Shown here in pieces: positions 7,724 to 16,110 of a stretch of 64,000 nt of DNA. The stretch comes from an uncultured Ilumatobacter sp. (GTDB lineage Bacteria; Actinomycetota; Acidimicrobiia; Acidimicrobiales; Ilumatobacteraceae). The stretch covers positions 1 through 64,000 of the forward strand of contig CAJJBX010000013.1 in the NCBI GenBank assembly GCA_905182555.1, given 5' to 3'. Made by a program: the position numbers and the translations under genes. Numbering within the stretch: the stretch's first letter is position 1; each line of letters begins with the position of its first letter. The notes below the pieces were generated by a model, which saw nothing but the letters and a program-made list of their open reading frames with translations, made no database searches and was not told where the DNA came from.

Positions 7724-9213
7724 ATCAGAAGATCCGCCAGCTCGCGGCCGGCCTGATGGTCTGTTACGTCGTGCTGTTCGTCGCGCTCAACTACTGGCAG
7801 GTCGGCCAGAAAGAAGAGCTCGACGCCAAGTTCGACAACACGCGGCAGGTTTTGCGCGAATTCAACCGACCGCGCGGCGAAATCATTTCGGCCGACGGCG
7901 TCGTCGTTGCACGGTCCCTCCCGGACACCACCAACGAGAGTCTCGACTTCGTGCGTGACTACCCGACCGGCGACCTGATGTCGAACGTCACCGGCTACTT
8001 CACAAAAGACTTCGGTTCAACCCAAGTCGAGCGGCAGTACGGCGACGTGCTGGTCGGTTCGACCGTCGCCCAGCAGGTGCGCGGCCTCGGCAACCTTCTC
8101 GACGGCAACGTAGACAACGCTGGCAGCGTGCAGCTCACGCTTCGCCACGACGCGCAGCTCGCTGCGAAGTTCGCCCTCGGTGCTCGTGAGGGATCGGTGA
8201 CCGTGACCGATCCGAACACCGGCGCCGTCATCGCCATGTACTCGAACCCCACCTATGACCCCAACGACTTTGTCGGCGTGCCGTTCGAAGAGGCCCGGGA
8301 CGCAATCACCGAGCTACAGAATGCCGACGGGAATCCTCTGCTCGCCAACGCCTACCAAGAGCGCTACATGCCCGGATCAACCTTCAAGGTCATCACAGCT
8401 GGCATCGGCCTTGAGTCAGGTGTGCTTACCCGTGAGACCAACTTCCCACGCGAGCGGCAATACGTACCGCCACAGACCAACGACCCAATCAACAACTACA
8501 ACGGCAGCCAATGCGGCGGCGACATGGCCGAAGTGTTCCGCCGGAGCTGCAACATTCCGTTCGCCAAGACCGCCATCGAGCTGGGCGTCGACCGATTCGT
8601 TGCCGGCACAAAAAATTGGGGCATCGATGAACAGTTGCCAATCGACCTGCCTCGCGCCGCGACCTCGACGATCGGCAACGTCGAGAACCTCGACAAGGCG
8701 TTGCCCCTCCTGGCGATCCGCGGATTCGGCCAAAGCGAAGTCCAGATGGTGCCGCTGCACATGGCAATGGTCGCCGGTGCAGTTGCAAACGGCGGCCAGA
8801 TGATGTCCCCGTACGTCGTCGATGCCACATTCGATCAGGCCGGTCGGGAACTCGACCGCACCTCCCCGAGCCTGTGGAAGACCCCGATTTCACCCGCGAC
8901 CGCTGCACTCGAAACCGAGTTCATGACCGGCGTGGTTCAGTCAGGCACAGCCAGCTGCTGCATGACTCTCGACGGCGGCATCCAGGCAGCAGCAAAGACC
9001 GGCACCGCCGAACTCGGCCTCGACAGCAATCCCGACCTTTCCCATGCCTGGATCATTGCGTTCGCCCCCGCCGAAAATCCGCGGTTCGCAATCTCCGTTG
9101 TCCTCACCAACGTCCAATCCACGCAGGACGTATCGGCCACTGGCGGTCGGCTCGCTGGCCCCATAGCCAAAGACATGCTCGACTTTCTTCTCACCGGTCA
9201 AGGAGCCATCTGA
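7720..9213 (+). CDS. pbpA: Class B penicillin-binding protein (transpeptidase)
   Basis: About 497 residues: an N-terminal signal anchor (IRQLAAGLMVCYVVLFVALN), a dimerisation segment with FNRPRGEII, then a transpeptidase domain with SxxK (MPGSTFKVI), SxN (RRSCNIPFA) and KTGTAE. It crosslinks peptidoglycan made by the preceding SEDS polymerase. The track opens the frame at 7636, but GTG 7720 overlaps the rodA stop as GTGA and gives the family-like start MNQKIRQL, so it is preferred. The next gene, pknB, codes for a kinase whose PASTA domains are expected to sense its products. Confidence 0.95.
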   Translation: MNQKIRQLAAGLMVCYVVLFVALNYWQVGQKEELDAKFDNTRQVLREFNRPRGEIISADGVVVARSLPDTTNESLDFVRDYPTGDLMSNVTGYFTKDFGSTQVERQYGDVLVGSTVAQQVRGLGNLLDGNVDNAGSVQLTLRHDAQLAAKFALGAREGSVTVTDPNTGAVIAMYSNPTYDPNDFVGVPFEEARDAITELQNADGNPLLANAYQERYMPGSTFKVITAGIGLESGVLTRETNFPRERQYVPPQTNDPINNYNGSQCGGDMAEVFRRSCNIPFAKTAIELGVDRFVAGTKNWGIDEQLPIDLPRAATSTIGNVENLDKALPLLAIRGFGQSEVQMVPLHMAMVAGAVANGGQMMSPYVVDATFDQAGRELDRTSPSLWKTPISPATAALETEFMTGVVQSGTASCCMTLDGGIQAAAKTGTAELGLDSNPDLSHAWIIAFAPAENPRFAISVVLTNVQSTQDVSATGGRLAGPIAKDMLDFLLTGQGAI

Positions 9214-9282
9214 TGCCCGCGAAGACCGTGTTGCTCCGTCCCTCGATAGTCTGGCGCATCGCCTTCGGGCGGACTATCTGAC

Positions 9283-11499
9283 ATGAGCAACAACGGCGAA
9301 GCAACGGTCATTAACGACCGATACGAGATCCACAAGCGGATCGGACGCGGCGGAATGGCCGACGTCTTCTCTGCGCGCGACCTGTTGCTCGATCGCCAGG
9401 TCGCCATGAAGGTGCTCTTCCCCCAGTTCGCCACCGACGAAAACTTCGTCGAGCGGTTCCGTCGAGAAGCGCAATCGGCCGCCAATCTGTCACACCCGAA
9501 CATCGTCAGCGTCTACGACTGGGGCAAGTTCGAAGGCACGTACTTCATTGCAATGGAAGAGGTGCAGGGTCGCACGCTCGCCGACATCTTGAAGGCAAAC
9601 AAGCAGCTCACCGCCAGGCAGGCAGCCGAAATTGCCAGCGAAGTCGCCGCAGCGCTCGGCTTCGCGGACGACGGCGCCGTGGCCCACCGCGACATCAAGC
9701 CGGCCAACATCTTGATCGGGTCCAACGGCCAGGTGAAAGTCGCCGACTTTGGCATTGCTCGTGCAATGAACGCTCCGACCGAGGCCAACCTCACACAGGT
9801 TGGTTCGGTCATGGGCACAGCCACCTACTTCTCGCCAGAGCAGGCTCAAGGCGCTCAGCCCGACCCGCGCAGCGATCTGTATTCACTCGGCATCGTCATG
9901 TACGAAATGGTCAGTGGTCGGCCGCCGTTTACCGGCGAGAATCCGGTGAGCATTGCCTACAAACAGGTGCACGACGCACCGCAGCCGCTCGTCCAGCTGA
10001 TTGCTGACGTACCGCGAGCATTCGAGGCAATCGTGGCGAAGCTGCTCGCCAAAGATCCCAAGCTGCGCTATCCGAGTGCTGGCGCATTGCGTGACGACCT
10101 CCGCAGATTCCGCAACGACGAGCCGGTTCTGGCACTGACGGCTGCAGCCTCTGCCCAAGGCGTCGACATGCCCGTCGCCGACAGCACAGTTGCCGACAGT
10201 GCAGTTGCCGACGCACTCGGGGCAACCACGATCAACCCAAGCGTCGCACCCCGCATCCCACCGGTCCAACCGCGCGCTGGTGGCGTTCCGCAGGCAGGAA
10301 TGTACGAAGCTGGCTATCCGCCGGGCGCCTCACCTGACGCTGCTTACTACGACTCCGACGGATCCCGAACCGGCTGGTATGCCCTGGCCGCCTTTGTTGC
10401 GCTGATCGTCTTGGTCATCGGCGGCGTTTTGCTCTTCCAGTCGTTGAACACCGAAGAGCAGGCCATCGACGAGCCGCAGCAGGTCACTCTCGCCAACTAT
10501 TCCAATCGGCCCAGAGCCGATGTCGTGGCCGAACTTGATGGGCTCGGCCTTGCGTTCAGAACACAATCCGAAGAAAACGGCGACTTCGCTATCGACTTTG
10601 TCATCCGCACTGCACCGCCGGCTGGAACGGTGATGATCGAGGGCCAAGAAGTCGTGGTGTTCTTTAACCCCGATCCACAGGTCAGCCCGATCCCGAATGT
10701 CGTCGGCATCTCGCTCGAAGACGCCCGCCTCACACTCGAAGCAGCCGGATTCAGTGTTGGCACAATCATGGTCGAACAGACCGATCAGGTCGGCGAAAAC
10801 ACCGTGCTCAGCATGACCCCGCCTGCCCAGACCCAGACCAACAGCGGCACCGTCGTCGACCTCGTGGTTGCCGGGCCGCCCGAAGGCGTGTCTGTCCCAG
10901 GGTTCCTCGTCGGCCAGACCGAGCAGGCTGCGTTGGACGTCTTGCAGGGCGAGCCTTATGGCTTCGTAGTCGAAATCATCCGTCAGTCAAGCGCAACGAT
11001 TGATGCGGGCACCGTCATCGAGTTGTCACCCGGCGCCGGTTCGCTCATCCCCCGTGGCGGCAACATTGCAATGACCGTGTCGGACGGCCCCGAACAGATC
11101 ACCGTGCCTCCCGTCGTCGGCCAGACCGAGGGTCGGGCACGCAACGAACTGACGGGTCGCGGTCTGGTCGTCACCGTCGAGTACGTCGATGTAGCCGCCG
11201 GCAATCCTGACGACGGTCGGGTGCAGTCACAGAGCCTCGAGCCTGGCAGCCTGACCGATCCCGGCACTCAGATCAGCCTCGTTGTCGGCCGTTCACTTGA
11301 CACCGTTCCGACGCTCCCGGCGACCACTCTGCCTCCAGCCACAACGGTTCCTTCGGCCACGACCGTCGTCCCAGCGACCACCACGACGCCCGTCACGACA
11401 ACGACGACAGCAACAACCGCTATGCCAACGACGACAGCGCCGACAGCTTCGACAGCACCCATCGCGACAATCGCATCAATCGCATCAATCGCGCCGTAA
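9283..11499 (+). CDS. pknB: PknB-type Ser/Thr protein kinase with PASTA domains
   Basis: The 738-residue protein has a Hanks-type kinase domain (about 14-275): glycine loop IGRGGMADV, catalytic Lys43, Glu62, HRDIKPAN with Asp137, DFG at 155-157 and activation-loop threonines near 171-179. A juxtamembrane linker leads to one transmembrane helix near 365 (ALAAFVALIVLVIGGVLLF), then about four PASTA repeats that bind muropeptides, and a Thr/Ala-rich tail. It phosphorylates FHA and cell-division proteins. Only one kinase gene is present; the pknA seen in mycobacterial clusters is absent. Confidence 0.96.
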   Translation: MSNNGEATVINDRYEIHKRIGRGGMADVFSARDLLLDRQVAMKVLFPQFATDENFVERFRREAQSAANLSHPNIVSVYDWGKFEGTYFIAMEEVQGRTLADILKANKQLTARQAAEIASEVAAALGFADDGAVAHRDIKPANILIGSNGQVKVADFGIARAMNAPTEANLTQVGSVMGTATYFSPEQAQGAQPDPRSDLYSLGIVMYEMVSGRPPFTGENPVSIAYKQVHDAPQPLVQLIADVPRAFEAIVAKLLAKDPKLRYPSAGALRDDLRRFRNDEPVLALTAAASAQGVDMPVADSTVADSAVADALGATTINPSVAPRIPPVQPRAGGVPQAGMYEAGYPPGASPDAAYYDSDGSRTGWYALAAFVALIVLVIGGVLLFQSLNTEEQAIDEPQQVTLANYSNRPRADVVAELDGLGLAFRTQSEENGDFAIDFVIRTAPPAGTVMIEGQEVVVFFNPDPQVSPIPNVVGISLEDARLTLEAAGFSVGTIMVEQTDQVGENTVLSMTPPAQTQTNSGTVVDLVVAGPPEGVSVPGFLVGQTEQAALDVLQGEPYGFVVEIIRQSSATIDAGTVIELSPGAGSLIPRGGNIAMTVSDGPEQITVPPVVGQTEGRARNELTGRGLVVTVEYVDVAAGNPDDGRVQSQSLEPGSLTDPGTQISLVVGRSLDTVPTLPATTLPPATTVPSATTVVPATTTTPVTTTTTATTAMPTTTAPTASTAPIATIASIASIAP

Positions 11500-11568
11500 C
11501 CGCACTCCATTTCGATTCGCGATGGAATCGACCAGGTGACTCGAACAGCGGGACGCCATACTGGCTGG

Positions 11569-12153
11569 GTGCCACGCATCTTGGTGATCGACAGCTACGA
11601 CAGCTTCGTCTACAACCTCGTCCAATACCTGGGTGAGTTGGGTGGCGACCCAATCGTTGTACGCAACGACGAAATCACCGTCGACGATGCAATCGCACTC
11701 GATCCCGATGGCGTGCTGCTCTCGCCCGGCCCAGGGCGCCCTGAAGACGGCGGCATCATCTGTGAGGCCATTCCTGCGTTCGCTGCCGCGGGCACACCAA
11801 TATTCGGTGTTTGCCTCGGGCACCAGGCAATCGGTCACGTCTTCGGAGCATCAGTCGTTGGCGCTCCCGAACTCATGCACGGTAAGACCTCGCAGATCAA
11901 CCACGACGCTGTCGGCGTTTTTGCTGGCCTCCCGTCACCGCTGACCGCCACCCGTTACCACTCGCTGACACTCGATCCTGACACGATTCCCGACACCCTG
12001 GCAATCACCGCACGCAGTGCCGATGGTGTCGTGATGGGGGTACGCCACCGCACCCTCGACATCGAAGGTGTGCAGTTTCACCCCGAGTCGATTCTCACCG
12101 GGCAAGGCCACGACCTGGTCAAAAATTTCCTGGCGCGCTGCACATCTGCCTGA
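11569..12153 (+). CDS. trpG: Glutamine amidotransferase, TrpG/PabA type
   Basis: A class I amidotransferase of 194 residues starting from GTG 11569 (VPRILVIDSYDSFVYNLV); the upstream GTG 11536 is possible but adds residues not typical of the family. Motifs are LSPGPGRPED (oxyanion region), FGVCLGHQAIG with the nucleophilic Cys, and GVQFHPESI with the catalytic His-Glu. It supplies ammonia to anthranilate or aminodeoxychorismate synthase; the partner subunit is not in the window, so TrpG versus PabA cannot be decided. Its place between pknB and crgA is conserved in actinobacteria. Confidence 0.9.
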   Translation: MPRILVIDSYDSFVYNLVQYLGELGGDPIVVRNDEITVDDAIALDPDGVLLSPGPGRPEDGGIICEAIPAFAAAGTPIFGVCLGHQAIGHVFGASVVGAPELMHGKTSQINHDAVGVFAGLPSPLTATRYHSLTLDPDTIPDTLAITARSADGVVMGVRHRTLDIEGVQFHPESILTGQGHDLVKNFLARCTSA

Positions 12154-12241
12154 AACCCAACACTAAGAATTGCGCGGTTGCCGCGACAGTTTCGCGATCT
12201 TGTTCTCTGCGGGCGCGTTCATGCCCTATGCTCTTTACTCG

Positions 12242-12559
12242 ATGGCACCTCCGAAGCGAAAAACAGGTGGCGGTCGAGTCACAGAGAAGGGCACTCGCCC
12301 CGGCGATCGTTCTGCACAACGTTCGAACTCACCGCACAGCGACCCCGAGGTCGCTGCATCATCGCGCTATACGCCAAAGGCGAAGCGCCAGCAGTTGATC
12401 CCACCAAACTGGATTCCGGTCATCATGCTCGTGCTGCTGATCGGTGGCGGTTTGCTGATCATGGCTCGCTACTTGATCTTCACTGAGAGCAACTGGCCGA
12501 CCCTCGCTGGGTTGATTGCCATTCTTGGTGGGCTGTACACAGCCACCAAGTGGCAATAG
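12242..12559 (+). CDS. crgA: Cell division protein CrgA
   Basis: A 105-residue protein with a basic N-terminus (MAPPKRKTGGGRV) and two transmembrane helices (NWIPVIMLVLLIGGGLLIMARYL and NWPTLAGLIAILGGLYTATKW), matching CrgA, which recruits FtsI and other septal proteins and modulates FtsZ in actinobacteria. ATG 12242 is chosen over the track start at 12170 because the family starts at the basic segment. It follows trpG in the same direction, so it may be the last gene of the cluster. Confidence 0.9.
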   Translation: MAPPKRKTGGGRVTEKGTRPGDRSAQRSNSPHSDPEVAASSRYTPKAKRQQLIPPNWIPVIMLVLLIGGGLLIMARYLIFTESNWPTLAGLIAILGGLYTATKWQ

Positions 12560-12640
12560 CGCTGCACTGAACCACCGCCGATTCCGGCCGAGTTCCACCC
12601 TGTGGGAAACCGGTGTGACCGTTGGCGAACAGGCGTGTAC

Positions 12641-12662
12641 TTATCCACAGTCCTGTGGATAG
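12641..12662. promoter_or_regulatory. Palindromic pair of DnaA-box-like sequences
   Basis: TTATCCACA is an exact match to the DnaA-box consensus. After a short spacer comes TGTGGATAG, an inverted copy with one mismatch. TATCCACAG-TC-CTGTGGATA is a perfect 9+9 bp palindrome between crgA and a convergent gene. It may titrate DnaA or be an origin-proximal box; no box cluster or dnaA/dnaN gene is visible, so it is not called an origin. Confidence 0.55.
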
Positions 12663-12719
12663 TGCAGGCGTATTGCCACTTTATTCGTCACTTCTAGCGT
12701 GGAATTCAGCCCGTCACGC

Positions 12720-12986
12720 TCAGTCGTAGAGCGGAGCCACTTCGACCATGTCTTCGAGACAATGTCGAGGCGGAGGCGGATCTTCGTCAGGCGCCATCGT
12801 CATTTTGAGCTCAACACCGCAGCTGTCGCAGCGGTACTTTCGGCTCACCTTGCGCATCTCACCCGTCGGTAATGGCTCGGGTGGAAGCTGTGTCATCGAA
12901 TACAACATTGCAATGCCACTTTTCCACAGGACGAATCCGAAGAAAACCCCGAATCCCACCCAGATGACTGTCGAGAAGGCCGGCAT
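12720..12986 (-). CDS. Small membrane protein with a Cys-containing C-terminal domain
   Basis: The 88-residue protein has one N-terminal transmembrane helix (STVIWVGFGVFFGFVLWKSG) and a short soluble part with YRCDSCGVELKM, then PRHCLEDM. The CxxC pair with a later HC could bind zinc. Family not recognised. It is convergent with crgA across the DnaA-box-like palindrome and divergent from the PAP2 gene. Confidence 0.6.
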   Translation of the reverse strand: MPAFSTVIWVGFGVFFGFVLWKSGIAMLYSMTQLPPEPLPTGEMRKVSRKYRCDSCGVELKMTMAPDEDPPPPRHCLEDMVEVAPLYD

Positions 12987-13072
12987 GGCCCTCAGGGTAT
13001 CGGCCTCGGCAGCACCACTTCACTCGCGTCCGACGTTGCGCCCACTGCAAGAAGTGGGCACGATTGGCCACA

Positions 13073-13930
13073 ATGAAGTGGCCGACATGGGAACAGGCAG
13101 CAATCGCAGCGGTCCTCAGCGGCGTTGTTGCGCTCGTCCTCAGACGACGCCGGTCTCTTGACCACCCTGGGCAGTTCACCGAGCAACTGACCGTCGAGTT
13201 CGCGTTGATCTCGGCGCTCTACGCCGTCTGGCGCGTCGCTCGAAAATTGCCGCTCGCCCAAGACGACGGCGCGATCGAGCGAGCCCGGTCGATCGTTGAT
13301 TTCCAAGAAGCGATCTTCTTGCCGACCGAACTCTCGCTCCAGCAGTTCATCTTGCGCAATGACTGGCTCGGTTGGCCGACCACGCTTTACTACGCAGTAC
13401 TGCACGTCCCCGCCCTGATCGCCTTTCTCGTCTGGCTGTTCGTGTTCCATCGCCCCCACTTCGCCCACTGGCGGAACGGCCTCGTCTTTCTCACCGGGAT
13501 GTGCCTCGTCATCCGGTTCTGGCGTGTCGCTCCGCCACGGTTCCTCGCAGACCTCGGCTACGAAGATCTGTCGGAACGATTCGGACCGTCGATCTACGGC
13601 CCCGTTGGTACCGGTGTCTCTGACCAATTCGCCGCAATGCCTTCGATCCATGTTGGTTGGGCTGCCGTGGTGTCGCTCGGCATTTTTGCCGTGAGCACCA
13701 GCCGGTGGCGATGGCTTTTTCTGCTGCACATGATCATCACGATCATCGTCGTGTCAGCCTCAGGCAACCACTGGTGGCTGGACGGCATCGTCGCCATCGG
13801 CCTGCTCGTGGCCGGCCTCTGGCTCGATACGTTCATTCGCTTGCGTGTCGCCCGACGCGGCGAGCCCGCACCGACCAACAACGATCAGCGGATCGCTCGG
13901 TCCGAACGCGACGTGTCCTCGATTTCCTGA
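13073..13930 (+). CDS. PAP2-superfamily integral membrane phosphatase/transferase
   Basis: About 285 residues with roughly six membrane helices. The active-site signatures are AMPSIHVGWA and SGNHWWLDGI, corresponding to the PSxxH and H-x-x-x-D motifs of lipid phosphate phosphatases, closest to the inositolphosphotransferase-like (AUR1-type) subgroup often annotated PAP2 in actinobacteria. A role in phospholipid or polyprenyl-phosphate metabolism is likely, with no defined substrate. ATG 13073 (MKWPTWEQ) is preferred over TTG 13064. The 3' end overlaps the convergent MarR gene by 46 bases. Confidence 0.82.
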   Translation: MKWPTWEQAAIAAVLSGVVALVLRRRRSLDHPGQFTEQLTVEFALISALYAVWRVARKLPLAQDDGAIERARSIVDFQEAIFLPTELSLQQFILRNDWLGWPTTLYYAVLHVPALIAFLVWLFVFHRPHFAHWRNGLVFLTGMCLVIRFWRVAPPRFLADLGYEDLSERFGPSIYGPVGTGVSDQFAAMPSIHVGWAAVVSLGIFAVSTSRWRWLFLLHMIITIIVVSASGNHWWLDGIVAIGLLVAGLWLDTFIRLRVARRGEPAPTNNDQRIARSERDVSSIS

Positions 13931-14370
13931 CCGGCGGCGACCAACAGATCGAGCACACGCTGCATGTCGGCAATATCGACGTCGTCGAGATGCACAGCAA
14001 ACAGGGCCTGTAGCGAGCGTCGGTACGTGACCGACATTTCGCGCCACAAGCGGCGCCCGGTCTTGGTCAGCTCCACGTCGACAGCACGGTGGTCGTTGGC
14101 GTCGACATATTTGTGGCGCGCGATCCAGCCCTCTTCTTCGAGTCGATCGAGGCGACGGCTCACGCTCGAGGGCGGCAACCGCATGTCAGACGACACGTCG
14201 AGCGGGCGGGCCCGACCACCCAGTCGCTGAAGTGACGCCAAGACGTCGAACCATCCGAGAGAAATATCCCACTCGGCACGGAGTTCGTCGTCGATGTTCC
14301 GTTCGATTTCACCAACGAGCGCCTGCATGCCTCGCCAGACGCCAACGCGGACGTTGTCAAGGCGTGCCAT
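13885..14370 (-). CDS. MarR-family transcriptional regulator
   Basis: A 161-residue winged-helix protein: LGWFDVLASLQRLGG, then the recognition region LPPSSVSRRLDRLEEEGWIARHKY and the wing DANDHRAVDVELTKTGRRLW, all typical of MarR dimers. It is seven bases downstream of the aminotransferase gene in the same direction, so it may regulate that gene or itself. The effector is unknown. Its 3' end overlaps the convergent PAP2 gene. Confidence 0.88.
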   Translation of the reverse strand: MARLDNVRVGVWRGMQALVGEIERNIDDELRAEWDISLGWFDVLASLQRLGGRARPLDVSSDMRLPPSSVSRRLDRLEEEGWIARHKYVDANDHRAVDVELTKTGRRLWREMSVTYRRSLQALFAVHLDDVDIADMQRVLDLLVAAGQEIEDTSRSDRAIR

Positions 14371-14376
14371 GCTCGA

Positions 14377-15633
14377 TCAGCCCGTAGCGCGGATCGCAGC
14401 GGCGAACGCCGTGGTCGCCTCTTGAATCTCGTCAGAGGTCACCGTGAGCGGCGGCATCCAGCGGATGGTGCGCTTGCGGGTGCCTGCGGTCATCAGGATC
14501 ACTTTGCCCTCGGTGAGGCAGTGTTCGACAATCGCTGAAGCGCGGTCGGCCGAGTCGAACTCACACGCGACCATGAGTCCGCGGCCCCGGACATGGAGCA
14601 TCGAATCATCCAGTTGCTGGAAGTCTCGAAGCGAGTCGGTCAGCTGCGTACCACGTGCCAACACGTTGTCGAGGAAGCCGGGTTCGGTCAGCACATCGAA
14701 CGTTGCCAGAGCAGCCGCGCAGCCAAGCGGCGTTCCATTGGACGAACCGCCATGGCTCCCGGGGATCCATTTATCGTCATGAACGCGACGAGTACCGAGC
14801 GCGGCGAATGGGAATCCGGACGCGATCCCCTTCGACATGCAGATGACGTCTGGCTCAATGTCGTGCTCCTCGATGGCGAACATCTTGCCCGTTCGACCAA
14901 AACCGCTCTGCGTCTCGTCAACCACGAACAGGATCCCGTTCTCTCGGCAACGCTGATCGAGTCCTTCGATGAATGCCCGCGGGGTAGGGATATAACCGCG
15001 TTCGCCAATGACGGGTTCAATGATGATTGCCGCGACTTCGTGCGCAGGAACCTGCGTCTGGAAGAGCCGATCAAGGCCGCGCAACGCTCGACTGATCTCG
15101 GCTTCCTGGTCGGACGCGTGCGGGTCGGGGAACGGTGCGACAAACACGCCGCTCGGGAAAGGTCCGTACCCCTCGCGATCGATTGCCCGCGACGTCGACA
15201 TCGCCATTGTCAGCAACGTGCGACCGTGGAAGGCGCCATCAAAGGTGATGATGTTTTGGCGATCGGTGGCGTGCTTAGCAAGCTTCACCGCAGCCTCAAG
15301 GATGTCGTCGCTTGAGTTGCTAAAGAAGAACGTATCAATCGAGTCCGGCGTCAGCTCGGCCAGCCGGGCCGCCACAGGCTCAAGAAGATCATGGGTATAA
15401 ATGTTTGCCTGCGCGTGCACGAATCGCTGCGCCTGGTCAGCAATTGCTTGCACGACCTTCGGGTGACAGTGACCCGTCGATGCCGCAGCAATGCCCGCCG
15501 TGAAGTCGAGGTAGGCGGTGTCGTTCACGTCGTAGACGCGACAACCGAGGCCACGTACGACTTGAAGATCGGTGACCTTCGACCAAACATTCGAGAGATT
15601 CGAATTCGATTCTGACACCGTTGAGGAGGTCAT
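14377..15633 (-). CDS. Class III PLP-dependent aminotransferase (GabT-like)
   Basis: The 418-residue enzyme has the class III fold: YLDFTAGIAAASTGHCHPKV, FFFSNSSDDILEAAVKLAK, FDGAFHGRTLLTMAMS, LFVVDETQSGFGRTG and the PLP-lysine motif ICMSKGIASGFP. Such enzymes transfer amino groups from omega-amines such as 4-aminobutyrate to 2-oxoglutarate or pyruvate. The DETQSG variant of the usual DE-V-QSG is seen. It is followed at once by the MarR gene, suggesting a small catabolic unit. Exact substrate not assignable. Confidence 0.88.
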   Translation of the reverse strand: MTSSTVSESNSNLSNVWSKVTDLQVVRGLGCRVYDVNDTAYLDFTAGIAAASTGHCHPKVVQAIADQAQRFVHAQANIYTHDLLEPVAARLAELTPDSIDTFFFSNSSDDILEAAVKLAKHATDRQNIITFDGAFHGRTLLTMAMSTSRAIDREGYGPFPSGVFVAPFPDPHASDQEAEISRALRGLDRLFQTQVPAHEVAAIIIEPVIGERGYIPTPRAFIEGLDQRCRENGILFVVDETQSGFGRTGKMFAIEEHDIEPDVICMSKGIASGFPFAALGTRRVHDDKWIPGSHGGSSNGTPLGCAAALATFDVLTEPGFLDNVLARGTQLTDSLRDFQQLDDSMLHVRGRGLMVACEFDSADRASAIVEHCLTEGKVILMTAGTRKRTIRWMPPLTVTSDEIQEATTAFAAAIRATG

Positions 15634-15680
15634 GAGCGAGAGCCTACGGGAGCCCGGCAGACCCCGTGGCCATCACTCCC

Positions 15681-15706
15681 AGCCCAGACCGCCAGCCCAG
15701 ACCGCC
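15681..15706. repeat. 13 bp direct repeat, two units
   Basis: AGCCCAGACCGCC occurs twice in tandem in the short gap between the divergent aminotransferase and cupin genes. No function is apparent. Confidence 0.7.
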
Positions 15707-15747
15707 AGCCCGGGCAACGACCACATACGGTGAGCTACCGTTGTCCA

Positions 15748-16071
15748 ATGAGCACAACACCAGCAGGTTGGACCTTCACTGATGGCCAAGCAATGGACTG
15801 GCAGGTGCTGGGTGAAGGCGTCGCCATGAAATCGCTCGGCGCCGCTGACGGCAGAATGATCGCCACCTTCAAATTCGACGCCGGCTATGTCGGCGGGGTC
15901 CACCATCACGAAGAACCCGAGTTCAGCTACATCCTCGAAGGCTCGATGGTGTCCCAAGGCGTCCAGATGGAAGTCGGCCACGCCTACGCCGTTGAAGCCG
16001 GCACGACCCACGACGACTTCCGCACCGACAACGGCTGCACCCTCGTGAGCGTCTTCAAGATTCCCGGCTGA
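15748..16071 (+). CDS. Small single-domain cupin protein
   Basis: A 107-residue cupin beginning MSTTPAGWTFTD, with motif 1 YVGGVHHHEEPEFSYILEG (metal-binding histidines and glutamate) and motif 2 around VEAGTTHDDFRT. Similar small cupins include ChrR-type anti-sigma cupins and metal-dependent isomerases or dioxygenases, so only the fold is assigned. ATG 15748 is used; the track start adds six residues with no family support. It is convergent with lon and shares a bidirectional hairpin with it. Confidence 0.78.
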   Translation: MSTTPAGWTFTDGQAMDWQVLGEGVAMKSLGAADGRMIATFKFDAGYVGGVHHHEEPEFSYILEGSMVSQGVQMEVGHAYAVEAGTTHDDFRTDNGCTLVSVFKIPG

Positions 16072-16105
16072 CCGGTCACACTGTGTCAGGCACAGTGTGA
16101 CCGGT
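16071..16105. terminator. Bidirectional hairpin between cupin and lon genes
   Basis: ACCGGTCACACTGTG and its exact reverse complement form a perfect 15 bp stem with loop TCAGG between two convergent genes, fitting a shared terminator. The same GTCACACTGTG core recurs near 44120-44194, and TGTCAGGCAC near 22657-22694. Confidence 0.75.
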
Positions 16106-16110
16106 TCCGC

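Noticed and set aside
12641-12662. Replication origin
   Set aside because: Only one palindromic pair of DnaA boxes is present, without a box cluster, AT-rich unwinding element or dnaA/dnaN genes.
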